From positions 1,364,001 through 1,428,000 of the forward strand of contig CAVUZA010000002.1 of NCBI GenBank assembly GCA_963745915.1: a stretch of 64,000 nt of DNA, in the 5' to 3' direction. How positions within the stretch are numbered: the first letter of the stretch is position 1; the number at the start of each line of letters is the position of its first letter. Source of the DNA: VRUE01 sp963745915 (lineage in GTDB: Bacteria > Actinomycetota > Thermoleophilia > Solirubrobacterales > 70-9). Shown here in pieces: positions 55,281 to 62,712 of this stretch. The position numbers and the translations under genes were made by a program. The notes beneath the pieces were generated by a model, which made no database searches, was not told the origin of the DNA, and saw only the letters and a list, made by a program, of their open reading frames with translations.

Positions 55281-56927
55281 CCTCGATCCGCCGTTTTCAC
55301 CCCGCGTGGTGAAGCGAGGCGACTTGAGGTAGGTAACGGCGCCGAAGCGGTTCCGCGGAGCCACCCCGGCGCTCCTTTCGAGGCCGTCGCCGGCGAATCG
55401 AAGGGCCGGGCGCCGTTCTCGGGCAGGCCGGGATCGGCAGGTGCGGCAAAGGGGGTGTTGAGGTGGGCGGCGAGCCTGTGGCTACGGGCTCGCGACCGGC
55501 AGCGCCCGCAGCCGCGCGAACGCCGCCACCAGCGCCTCGGCCCACGGCCAGCTGCGCGGCAGCCGCAGCGCTACCCGCCGGCCCGAGCGCACCAGGCGAG
55601 CGGCGACGTGCAGCAGGCGCTGGCGTACCCGCTTGGGCTCGGCGAGCGCCAGCTCTCCATCCAGGCAGAGCAGCGCCGCCCACCTCAACAGCGCCTGCGC
55701 CAGCAGCGAGACCTCCAACCAGGCCTCGTTGTGGGCGAAGGCGGCAAAGGGCATCTTGCGCATCCCGGTCTCCTTGCCGACGCGGATCGCGTCCTCCACA
55801 CGGGCCCGGCGGCGGTGGCGCAGCTCGAGGGCGGCGATGTCGACATCGGCCTGGTCGGTGATGAAGGCGGTGTGGCGGTAGCCGGTCTCGCAGTCGAGGA
55901 CCGACAGCTGAGCGCCAGGGTGGGGCCGCTCGCGGCGGACGATCAGCCGCGTGCCCTCGGGCCAGGTGGAGAGGTCGACGCGCTTGGTCAGCTCTGTGAC
56001 CTGGGCGCCCTCGCGCCCAGAGCCGTCACCGTCGATTGCGCTCTCCCAGGCCGATTCAGGCAGCTCCGTGATCGCCTCTCGGACCCGGGCATCGACCTCG
56101 TAGCCGACCGAGAAGCGGATGCCCGCGTCGCGGCAGTCCTGCGTGAAGGCGTGGGTGCGCCCGCCGATGTCGGCGCGGGCGAGGATCTCGCGATCCAGGT
56201 CGGCTTCGGGCAGTTGCTCGAGCGCCAGCGCCAGCACCTCGAAGTGATCGGCCGCGGTGTGGGCGGCGGCGTTGCCGGGCCGCAGGAGGGCGGCAAGCGG
56301 CTCGCCTGTCTCGGCCAGGTAGCAGAGCAGCGGGTGGAAGCCGAAGCCGCCCTTGTAGTTGCCGGCGGCGCCTTCCTTCTCGGAGTGGGCGATCAGCAGC
56401 GAGGCGTCGATGTCGAGGATCAGCTCCTCGGGCCGGGCTCCGACATCCCATGCCCTGGCCAGTGCCTTGGCGCGGGCGGTGCGCAGCGCCTCGAGCAGCT
56501 CGGGGTCAACCGACTTCAGCACCCGGTGGGCAGTCGTCTCGGAGGCCACCGCCCCGAACAGCGCCTCCTGGCCGCGCAGCACCCCGAGGTCGGAGACATG
56601 ATCGCCGCCGTCGGCGATCGCGACGGCGAGGTCGCGCAGGACAACGCCGGGATCGTGGGCGCTTCGGCGCTCCCTGCTCGGCGCCATCGCCTCCGAGAGC
56701 GCCGCCGTCAGCCTCAGCCGATCGGCCAGCTCTACAAGGAGAAAGGCGCCGGCGTGGGAGACCAGGCCCTCGCCGTCCGCCCTGACTTCTACGGTTTGGC
56801 GCGTCGTTTGTGTCTTCACCTTCCGGGTGTCCTCCTGGCTTGGGGAATGGGTCTTCGCAAACCGCATTCTCAAGAGCCAAGAGGACGCTCCCGGATGGTT
56901 TCCTCAGGTGCTTATCGGTGGATCAGG
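55281..56927 (-). mobile_element. IS1380-family insertion sequence
   Basis: The element spans about 1.65 kb. Its ends are imperfect inverted repeats beginning CCTCGATCCGCC (left) and CCTGATCCACC (right, read inward). The 5-bp direct repeat GCTAG flanks it at 55276-55280 and 56928-56932, the target duplication expected for this family. It sits directly downstream of the ubiquitin-like operon and is transcribed towards it. Confidence 0.88.
55482..56873 (-). CDS. IS1380 family transposase
   Basis: This 463-residue DDE transposase has the first acidic motif in EELILDIDASLLIAHSEKEGAAGNYKGGFGFHPL, ADIGGRTHAFTQDC in the middle and the C-terminal HRRRARVEDAIRVGKETGMRKMPF, where the catalytic Glu lies. 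N-terminal DNA-binding sequence (AALSEAMAPSRERRSAHDPG) is typical. It appears intact, so the copy may be active. It fills the element between the two terminal repeats. Confidence 0.94.
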   Translation of the reverse strand: MRMRFAKTHSPSQEDTRKVKTQTTRQTVEVRADGEGLVSHAGAFLLVELADRLRLTAALSEAMAPSRERRSAHDPGVVLRDLAVAIADGGDHVSDLGVLRGQEALFGAVASETTAHRVLKSVDPELLEALRTARAKALARAWDVGARPEELILDIDASLLIAHSEKEGAAGNYKGGFGFHPLLCYLAETGEPLAALLRPGNAAAHTAADHFEVLALALEQLPEADLDREILARADIGGRTHAFTQDCRDAGIRFSVGYEVDARVREAITELPESAWESAIDGDGSGREGAQVTELTKRVDLSTWPEGTRLIVRRERPHPGAQLSVLDCETGYRHTAFITDQADVDIAALELRHRRRARVEDAIRVGKETGMRKMPFAAFAHNEAWLEVSLLAQALLRWAALLCLDGELALAEPKRVRQRLLHVAARLVRSGRRVALRLPRSWPWAEALVAAFARLRALPVASP

Positions 56928-56932
56928 GCTAG

Positions 56933-57106
56933 CTGGCTGCGCTCTTCGGGCTCTGCGGTGACGCTCAGGACTACGAGGCGAGCATGAGGATTGCCACTGC
57001 GTATTTCGATCAGCTGATCGGAGTCAAGCTCGGCATCGAAGTCGCCGGGCTGCGGATTTGATTCTGTCCAGGGTCCTTCCGCATGTCTACCGGTGCGCCG
57101 ATGTGG
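56933..57106. other. Remnant DNA to the right of the IS element
   Basis: Short frames only. One ends LIGVKLGIEVAGLRI with TGA at 57059-57061 and has an open frame back to the IS border region, so it could be the tail of a gene interrupted or deleted by the insertion. It cannot be joined in frame across the target duplication with the left flank. Confidence 0.4.
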
Positions 57107-57367
57107 TCAGCCCCCGCTGCGGCGCCCGACCTCTACCTGTTCTTCGATGCGGACTTCGGCTCGGCGATCGGCGATCAGCTCATCTGCCAGGCCCGTGTCG
57201 GGAGCGATGTCGGCAAAAAGGCCACGCAGTTGCGTGGTCACTGCATTCTGCCTATCGATCTCGCGGCGCTTGTGCTTTGCGGTTTGCTTCGCGGCGGCGC
57301 GCGTCATCCACGCTCCACCGCCGTTCTTGGCTCTGGCGTGCTCGGTCTTGATGCGCTCGTAACCCAT
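57107..57367 (-). CDS. Small basic protein of unknown function
   Basis: Starting at the ATG at 57367 the protein reads MGYERIKTEHARAKNGGGAW then MTRAAAKQTAKHKRREIDRQ, a pattern recalled from small hypothetical proteins of mobile regions. A longer start at 57409 would add 14 residues. It is divergent from and partly faces the nucleotidyltransferase gene. No function can be assigned. Confidence 0.5.
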   Translation of the reverse strand: MGYERIKTEHARAKNGGGAWMTRAAAKQTAKHKRREIDRQNAVTTQLRGLFADIAPDTGLADELIADRRAEVRIEEQVEVGRRSGG

Positions 57368-57390
57368 GGCTTCTACGATACTTGTTGTCT

Positions 57391-57885
57391 GTGAGATCGA
57401 AGGCGACAAAGACGTACGGCAAGACGGCCAGCGGCAGGCAAATCACCGACGATCTGATTGACGCCCTCGCCAGGAAGGCGGAGGCGGGATGCGAGATTGG
57501 GGAGATGAACGACCGCGCGGAGCGGCTTCGCCAGTTGGCCAGGCGTTTGCGTAGCGCCGACGGGCTGGACCGCGATGTCCTCAAGCGCATCGAGGTGCTG
57601 ACGGAGATTCGGGAGGATGTGCGCAGCATCGTCGCCGCCCACGGGGCAAGCAATGTTCGTTTGCTCGGTTCAGCCGGACGTGGGAAGCAGAACGCCTCCA
57701 GCAATCTCGGCCTTCTTGTTGACATGGCGGAGGGCCGGACTTTGTTTGATCTGATCGCGCTGTCCAACGAGCTGGAAGAGAGCTTCGGGGTGGAGGTGGA
57801 TGTCGTCACCGAGGCCAGCCTGTCGCCTTACGTGCGCGACCGCGTACTCGCTGAAGCGGTTGCGCTCGACTGGGACCAAGTCTGA
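57391..57885 (+). CDS. Degenerate nucleotidyltransferase (MntA-like) with antitoxin-like N-terminus
   Basis: Residues 1-38 (TKTYGKTASGRQITDDLIDALARKAEAGCEI) resemble the leading part of small CopG-like antitoxins. From about residue 39 (MNDRAERLRQLARRLRS) the protein follows minimal nucleotidyltransferases of MNT/HEPN systems. The catalytic segment reads RLLGSAGRGKQNASSNLGLLVDM, where the usual SDIDLLV acidic pair is replaced by SNLGLLV, so activity is doubtful. No HEPN partner is next to it. It may be a fusion of two neighbouring genes or a decayed antitoxin. Confidence 0.6.
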   Translation: MRSKATKTYGKTASGRQITDDLIDALARKAEAGCEIGEMNDRAERLRQLARRLRSADGLDRDVLKRIEVLTEIREDVRSIVAAHGASNVRLLGSAGRGKQNASSNLGLLVDMAEGRTLFDLIALSNELEESFGVEVDVVTEASLSPYVRDRVLAEAVALDWDQV

Positions 57886-57889
57886 GTCG

Positions 57890-58066
57890 ATGGACCTCGC
57901 AGAGGCGAAAGCTAGGCTCAACGCGGTTCTTGACGAACTCGCAGCCGCTGGTTTCTCGGTCTGGGGTTGGGACGACGGTTCGATCCAAATCGGGCAGTGG
58001 CGTGGACAGGGTGCTGAGTGCGAGGCCCGCTACGCGGAGGACGATCCGCGATGGAAGGGACGATGA
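57890..58066 (+). CDS. Small protein of unknown function
   Basis: The 58-residue protein reads MDLAEAKARLNAVLDELAAA followed by GFSVWGWDDGSIQIGQWRGQ. It starts 5 bases after the nucleotidyltransferase and overlaps the next small frame by ATGA. It is probably part of the same decayed toxin-antitoxin-like operon. The family is not recognised. Confidence 0.5.
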   Translation: MDLAEAKARLNAVLDELAAAGFSVWGWDDGSIQIGQWRGQGAECEARYAEDDPRWKGR

Positions 58067-58289
58067 GCATCGACAACGGACGCTCCCCCGCCGCCAAGGT
58101 CATGGACGAAGCGATCGACCTCGCAATCGAAGGCCGCTCGCCCTATCCCGAGCGCGCCGCCTTCATCGACGCCGACACGGATCGGCCGGTCAGGAGATCA
58201 AGCGTGCTGCCGGTGAAGGGCTGCCCGTTGTCCTCGTCGCTGCCAACGGCAGTTCCCAGGTCTTGATGCCTGAAGCGGCAGCCGGGTAG
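58063..58289 (+). pseudogene. Small frameshifted protein
   Basis: MSIDNGRSPAAKVMDEAIDL to AFIDADTDR reads in one frame, and AGQEIKRAAGEGLPVVLVAANGSSQVLMPEAAAG continues in the next. A one-base difference around CGGCCGGTC near 58185 separates them. The repaired protein would be about 75 residues. It overlaps the preceding gene by four bases, so it was once co-translated. Confidence 0.5.
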
Positions 58290-58320
58290 CCCTCCGGCCG
58301 CGATCCCTGGGGCAACAAAT

Positions 58321-58373
58321 GGGGCAACATGCCCCACAGATTCCAGCCGATATCTACGTGGCTCGATTCGCCG
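58321..58373. repeat. 53-bp direct repeat with palindromic core, left of winged-helix gene
   Basis: It begins with GGGGCA-ACA-TGCCCC and ends GGCTCGATTCGCCG. It matches 59000-59052 at 45 of 53 bases in the same orientation. The two copies bracket the gene at 58436-58990. Confidence 0.75.
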
Positions 58374-58408
58374 AAAACCGCGCCGAGGCGGGCGGCCAAA
58401 GCGGCCTT

Positions 58409-58432
58409 GTTTCACGTATCGAAACATGAAAC
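58409..58432. promoter_or_regulatory. Putative autoregulatory operator of the winged-helix gene
   Basis: GTTTCA at 58409-58414 and TGAAAC at 58427-58432 form an inverted repeat, with another GAAAC in between. It ends 4 bases before the ATG, so bound protein would block translation or transcription start. No classical ribosome binding site is visible. Confidence 0.4.
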
Positions 58433-58435
58433 AGT

Positions 58436-58990
58436 ATGACCATGCTGAAGGGGCAGGACGTGGTTGTGCTGCTGAAGTTGCTTGATCCAGCCGAGCCGCC
58501 TCCTGTGCGAGACCTTGCGAGTGGGCTTGGCTTCGATGTCGCGGGCACGCATCGGGCGATGCGCCGCCTTGGCGAAGCGGGCCTTTACTCGGAGGAGCGT
58601 CGGCGGGTCCACGAGCCGCATGCTGAAGAGTTCCTCGTCCATGCGGTCAAGTTCAGCTTCCCGGCGAAATTGGGCTCCGAAGCCCCGGGGGTTCCGACAT
58701 CGTGGGCCGCTGATCCGCTGAAGCGAGAGCTCGCCGATTACGCGGGGCTGCCGGTGGTCTGGCCCTACGCCATGGGCAAGGTACGCGGACTCGCGTTGGA
58801 GCCGCTCCATCCGATGGTGACCAAGGCGGCGCTCGCGGATCCCGAGTTGTGGCAGCGCCTGGCACTGGTGGATGCGCTGCGAAGCAATGACGGCGCCCGT
58901 GTCAGGCTGTTGGCGGAGAAGCTCTTGCGGGAGTCGATCGCAATCTCGACTATGGCGAGACGATCAAGGACGGAGAGCCAATCTGCCTGA
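58436..58990 (+). CDS. Winged-helix DNA-binding protein (MarR/HTH-like)
   Basis: The 184-residue protein has an N-terminal winged helix (VVVLLKLLDPAEPPPVRDLASGLGFDVAGTHRAMRRLGEAGLY) followed by a conserved-looking Pro-rich segment VPTSWAADPLKRELADYAGLPVVWPYAMG. Such proteins often precede a nucleotidyltransferase toxin in mobile regions. Here the following frame decays into repeat DNA. The gene is bracketed by 53-bp direct repeats. Confidence 0.7.
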   Translation: MTMLKGQDVVVLLKLLDPAEPPPVRDLASGLGFDVAGTHRAMRRLGEAGLYSEERRRVHEPHAEEFLVHAVKFSFPAKLGSEAPGVPTSWAADPLKRELADYAGLPVVWPYAMGKVRGLALEPLHPMVTKAALADPELWQRLALVDALRSNDGARVRLLAEKLLRESIAISTMARRSRTESQSA

Positions 58991-58999
58991 AGGCTTCCT

Positions 59000-59052
59000 G
59001 GGGCAACATGCCCCACGGGTTCCAGCCGATCCCAGCGGGGCTCGATCCGCCG
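59000..59052. repeat. 53-bp direct repeat with palindromic core, right of winged-helix gene
   Basis: Second copy of 58321-58373, again opening GGGGCA-ACA-TGCCCC. The right part contains GGCTCGATCCGCCG. It lies 10 bases past the gene's stop. Confidence 0.75.
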
Positions 59053-59102
59053 GCCTCCAGGCCCGACGCTTCGGGGATCCTTCGTGGTCACTGCTACCCT
59101 CG

Positions 59103-60182
59103 ATGGACGGCCAGCAGGTGAGGGCTCGCTCTGGGTCAGCCTCGTTCGGCCGGAGGGAGGATCTCATCGCTCCACGCGTTCCCCGGCACCGGCGCTCGGC
59201 GGACTTGGACGCCGACCAATCGGCTTCCGATCGGGATCAGACGACCTCCGACGCCGATCAGACCGCCTCCGACGCCGACCAGACGATGGCCGACCGCGAC
59301 CAGGCGGCCTCGGAAGCCGACCAGCGGGTCTCGGACCGAGACCAGGACCTCGCCGACCGCGAGTTGGAGACCGCGCCCGCCGATCCAGCCTCTCTGCACG
59401 CTCATGAGCGGGCCAAGATGGGCCGGGGCGAGGGGACGATGGCGCGGATGGCGACCACCGCGGTCCGCGCCCAGGTCGCCGCCGAGCGCCACGAACAGGC
59501 ATGGCGCCGCGACGAGATGGCTCGCCACCGCGACGAGGTGGCGGCCAACCGCGACCGCGAGGCCGAGGAGATAGACGAATCCGCCGAGCGGCTGGCGAGC
59601 GAGCTCGGCACCGACAGCCCGGCGGCCAAGGTGGCGGCCGTCGCCAGGGCCTCGGCCGCCGCCGCCAGGACGCGCGCCGCCGAGGACCGCGAACGCGCCG
59701 CCCGCGACCGCCAGGAAGCTGCCCGCGACCGGAACCTCCTGATGGCCGAGATCGAGCGCTCCCACATGGACGAGTCGACCGGCGCCTACGGGCGCCAGAT
59801 CGGGGAGGTGCTGCTGCGCCACGAGGTCGAGCGCGCGCAGGGCACGGGCGCGGACCTGGCGCTCGGCATCGTCACGATCGAGAGGACGGCGCAGGCCGAG
59901 AAAGGCGAGGACGACCCGGCCCGCGACGCCCTGGCTCGCGGTCTCTTCCTCGCCCTGCAGGCGACGATCCGTCCCTACGATGCGATCGTTCGCTGGGAGG
60001 TGAGCGAACTCGCCTGCGCCCTCAGCGGGGTCAGCGAGGAGGAAGCAAGCCGCTCGCTGGGCGACACATGCTCCAAGTTCGCCGAAGGCCACTTCGGCAC
60101 CCGGGCGAGCATCGGCGTGGCGATGGTGCGGGGTGACGACACCCTCGACGACGCGATCGAGCGCGCCAGGGCCGCGCGTTAG
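59103..60182 (+). CDS. Degenerate GGDEF-domain protein with Asp-Gln heptad repeats
   Basis: The 359-residue protein has three parts. Residues about 33-90 are heptads of the type ASDADQT/ASDRDQA, seven or eight copies. Residues about 110-215 are long charged helices with more RDR/DRE repeats. The C-terminal 140 residues follow GGDEF proteins (DESTGAYGRQIGEVLLRHEVERAQ...ASIGVAM), but the catalytic GGDEF segment is replaced by VRWEVSELACAL, so it should not make cyclic-di-GMP. No membrane span is seen. It may act as a scaffold or ligand sensor. Start ATG 59103 avoids repeat DNA upstream. Confidence 0.7.
   Translation: MDGQQVRARSGSASFGRREDLIAPRVPRHRRSADLDADQSASDRDQTTSDADQTASDADQTMADRDQAASEADQRVSDRDQDLADRELETAPADPASLHAHERAKMGRGEGTMARMATTAVRAQVAAERHEQAWRRDEMARHRDEVAANRDREAEEIDESAERLASELGTDSPAAKVAAVARASAAAARTRAAEDRERAARDRQEAARDRNLLMAEIERSHMDESTGAYGRQIGEVLLRHEVERAQGTGADLALGIVTIERTAQAEKGEDDPARDALARGLFLALQATIRPYDAIVRWEVSELACALSGVSEEEASRSLGDTCSKFAEGHFGTRASIGVAMVRGDDTLDDAIERARAAR
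59202..59364 (+). repeat. 21-bp tandem repeat encoding Asp-Gln heptads
   Basis: Tandem imperfect units such as GCCTCCGACGCCGACCAGACG, each coding for seven residues ending in DQ. About seven units are visible. Copy number is likely to vary between strains. Confidence 0.8.
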
Positions 60183-60224
60183 CGGCGGTGGACCGCTCGG
60201 TTTGCTTCAATCGGACGACCAGAG

Positions 60225-60287
60225 AAAGGAGGTGGTCCTACTTTGAGTCACATGCTGCAGGGGACACTGGAGGTGCAGGGCCGCTAG
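60225..60287 (+). other. Extended ribosome binding site followed by a 14-codon frame
   Basis: AAAGGAGGTGGTCC (60225-60238) matches the anti-Shine-Dalgarno end of 16S rRNA across 14 bases with one G-U wobble, far longer than needed. A frame starts TTG at 60243 and reads MSHMLQGTLEVQGR, ending TAG at 60287. It is followed by GC-rich sequence capable of hairpins, up to the convergent hydrolase gene at 60432. It may be a leader peptide, a small RNA or a remnant; no downstream gene on this strand explains it. Confidence 0.4.
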
Positions 60288-60431
60288 GCGCCGCACTCGT
60301 TTGGGGCGCCCGGTGGAATCCAACCCGGGCACCGGCGGGCGAAGGGAGGCCGGGCTTTGTCCCACCCGGTCGCGGTTCCCGCGCTCGTTCCAAGCACCTG
60401 GCCGGGGCCGCCTGCGGGCGGTCTCGGTCGT

Positions 60432-61346
60432 TCAGGGGCTCCGCAGGAAGCGCTCGACGGCCCGCGCGAAGCGGGCGCGCGACTGGAAGAGGAAGGCGTG
60501 GGCGCCGGCGAAGCGCCGGAAGCGGGCGCCGGGCACGCGGGCGGCGATGCGGCGCAGGTTGACGGCGGGGGTGACCGGGTCGCGAGCGCCGGCGGCGGCG
60601 AGCGTCGGCACCCCGAGGCCGGCCAGCTGCCGGTAGTTGCGTTCACTGCGCAGCCAGGGTCCCTCGGCGGCGACCTGGGCGCGGACCGTCGCGGCGGGGA
60701 CGCGGAAGTCGCCGGGGATCTCGCCGCTGGCGCTGGCTCGCCGGACCCGGCGCAGGAAGCTCCGCGCCTCGCCCTGGCGCCCGCGCGGATAGAGCTCGCG
60801 CAGGATCGCCCGCAGGGGCGGGTCGGGCTCGCTGTCGACCGCCTGGGCAGCGGGCGTGCCCAGCACCGCGGCGCGACCGCCGGGGTTGGTCCCGGCGAGG
60901 ATCAGGCGCCCGACCCGCCCGGGGTGGTCGAGGGCCAGGCGCTGGGCGACGAAGCCGCCCATCGACCAGCCGAGCACGTCGGCCGAGCGCAGCCCGGTCG
61001 CCCCGATCAGCCCCGCCGCGACCGTCGCCAGCGAGTCGAACGACCTCCCCCGCCAGGGGCCGGAGCGCCCCACCCCGGGGTAGTCGAAGAGGACGAGGCG
61101 ATGGCGGCGGGCGAGCAGCCGCAGCAGCGCCGGGTCCCATTCGGCCATCGTCGATCCGGTCCCGGTCAGCATCAGCAGCGCCGGCCCGTGGCCGCGCTCA
61201 TACCAGGCGACCCGCGTCGCCCCCACCGTCGCGAAGCGCACCTCGGCCTGAAACGGGCGCGCCGCCCGGGCCGCGCCGGGGGCGGGGACCGCGGCCACGC
61301 AGGCCAGCGCCGCGAGCAGCAGGCCCGCTCGTCCCGCGCGTCTCAT
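60432..61346 (-). CDS. Secreted alpha/beta hydrolase
   Basis: The 304-residue protein has a signal peptide (RAGLLLAALACVAAVPAPGAARA) and an alpha/beta hydrolase fold. The oxyanion segment is MLTGTGSTMAEWDP; the nucleophile elbow is LGWSMGGFVAQRLA, with Ser in GWSMGG; VPTLAAAGARDPVTP holds the Asp and AGAHAFLFQ the His. ATG 61346 is preferred over an upstream in-frame ATG because it gives the signal peptide. Substrate unknown. Confidence 0.88.
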   Translation of the reverse strand: MRRAGRAGLLLAALACVAAVPAPGAARAARPFQAEVRFATVGATRVAWYERGHGPALLMLTGTGSTMAEWDPALLRLLARRHRLVLFDYPGVGRSGPWRGRSFDSLATVAAGLIGATGLRSADVLGWSMGGFVAQRLALDHPGRVGRLILAGTNPGGRAAVLGTPAAQAVDSEPDPPLRAILRELYPRGRQGEARSFLRRVRRASASGEIPGDFRVPAATVRAQVAAEGPWLRSERNYRQLAGLGVPTLAAAGARDPVTPAVNLRRIAARVPGARFRRFAGAHAFLFQSRARFARAVERFLRSP

Positions 61347-61454
61347 CCGCCCAGTCTCCCACCCGCGCCCGGGAACCGCTACGCCTTCCGCGTCCTGCCG
61401 CGGCGCTGAGCGGCCTCGCGCTCTCTCGCCCCACCTTGGGGTAGCCTGCTGTCG

Positions 61455-61745
61455 ATGGCGATCAAGCTGCACCGTTGCTCGGTCATGTTCGCGAAGATCG
61501 ACGCGCACCCGTGCTGGCGGGTGCAGAAGGCGCTCGACGAGCAGGGGATCGAGTACGAGGTCGTCACCGGCCCGCTGCGGCCGAGCAAGCGCGACGAGCT
61601 GGAGGAGCTCTCCGGCCAGCGCAAGTACCCGACGATCGAGTTCGAGGACGGTCGCGTCTACCGCGAGGAATCGGCGCAGATGGCGGCGCGGATCAGCGCC
61701 GGCGAGCTGTTCGCCGAGCCCGGCCCGAGCTCGCCCGCCGCGTAA
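61455..61745 (+). CDS. Glutathione S-transferase N-terminal-domain (thioredoxin-fold) protein
   Basis: The 96-residue protein reads KLHRCSVMFAKIDAHPCWRVQKALDEQGIEYE, then KYPTIEFEDGRVYREESAQMAARI. It has the thioredoxin-fold GST_N pattern, including the conserved Pro before TIEF and Glu-Ser in REES. It lacks the helical C-terminal domain. Ligand and role are unknown. Confidence 0.8.
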   Translation: MAIKLHRCSVMFAKIDAHPCWRVQKALDEQGIEYEVVTGPLRPSKRDELEELSGQRKYPTIEFEDGRVYREESAQMAARISAGELFAEPGPSSPAA

Positions 61746-61759
61746 GTGCCCAGGCTGCG

Positions 61760-62701
61760 CTACCGGCCCGGCTGAGGCTCCTCCGCCAGCGCCCGGCGCA
61801 GCGCTTGGTCGAAGCTCTCGGGGCGAATGCCGAAGGGCTCGGCGCCCGAGGGGTCGGTGACCACGGTGGGGGTGGTCAGCCCCTCGACCAGCGGCCGTGC
61901 GACGTTGACGTCGACCGGCGTCACCAGGCCGAGCCAGAGCGCCGAGAGCCAGGGCGTGATCAGCGGCACCGGCAGCTTCGGCCGCGGCCGCTTGCCGAGC
62001 GCCAGCGCCATGTGGTCCATCATCTCCGCGTAGGTGAGGACGTCGGGGCCGCCGATCTGGACCTCCCGCCCGGCCGACTCCGGCACCTCCGGCGCCCGCC
62101 GCAGATACTCGACCACCGCCTCGATGCCGATCGGCTGGGTCGGCGTGCGCAGCCAGGCGGGGGCGATCATCACCGGCAGCCGCCCGACCAGGTAGCGCAG
62201 CGTGCGGAAGGACTCGCTCTGCGCGCCGACCACCATCGCGGCGCGGAAGTAGGTGAGCGGCGGCCCCTCCGCGGCCAGCACCCGCGCCGTCTCATGGCGG
62301 CTGCGCAGGTGGGCGGAGACGCTCGCCTCGCCGAGGCCGCCGAGGTAGACGACCCGGCCCACGCCTTCGCGGCTCGCCATGCGGGCGAAGTTGAGGGCGC
62401 CGGCCCGCTCGCGCTCGGCGTAGCCGCCACCGCCGGCCATCGCGTGCACCAGGTAGTAGGCGACGTCGATGCCGGCGCCGGCACCGGTCAGGCTGGCGGC
62501 GTCGGTGACGTCGCCGAGGTGGAGCTCGGCCCCGGAGGCGGCGAGCGGCGCCGCCCTCTCCCGGTCGCGGACCAGGCAGCGCACCACCTCGCCGCGCTCG
62601 GCCAGCGAGCCGGCCAGGCTGGCGCCGACGAAACCGGTGGCGCCGGCTATGAGTGTGCGTGGCGCGATACCGAAACGGTACCCGGCCGGCCCCGGCTGCA
62701 A
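61760..62701 (-). CDS. NAD(P)-binding SDR-family protein (NmrA/complex I-associated type)
   Basis: This atypical short-chain-dehydrogenase-like protein of about 313 residues has the nucleotide loop TLIAGATGFVGASLAGSLAERG near the N-terminus, VYLGGLGEASVSAHLRSRHETARVL and YLVGRLPVMIAPAWLRTPTQPIG. The active-site Tyr-x3-Lys of classical SDRs is not evident, so it may bind cofactor for structure or regulation. The start is uncertain; its 5' end overlaps or abuts the divergent SRPBCC gene. Confidence 0.82.
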   Translation of the reverse strand: MQPGPAGYRFGIAPRTLIAGATGFVGASLAGSLAERGEVVRCLVRDRERAAPLAASGAELHLGDVTDAASLTGAGAGIDVAYYLVHAMAGGGGYAERERAGALNFARMASREGVGRVVYLGGLGEASVSAHLRSRHETARVLAAEGPPLTYFRAAMVVGAQSESFRTLRYLVGRLPVMIAPAWLRTPTQPIGIEAVVEYLRRAPEVPESAGREVQIGGPDVLTYAEMMDHMALALGKRPRPKLPVPLITPWLSALWLGLVTPVDVNVARPLVEGLTTPTVVTDPSGAEPFGIRPESFDQALRRALAEEPQPGR

Positions 62702-62712
62702 GACTGGCCGCT

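Noticed and set aside
56933..57061. A gene interrupted by the IS1380 element
   Set aside because: Removing the element and one target copy does not join any open frame across the site, so interruption of a gene is not supported.
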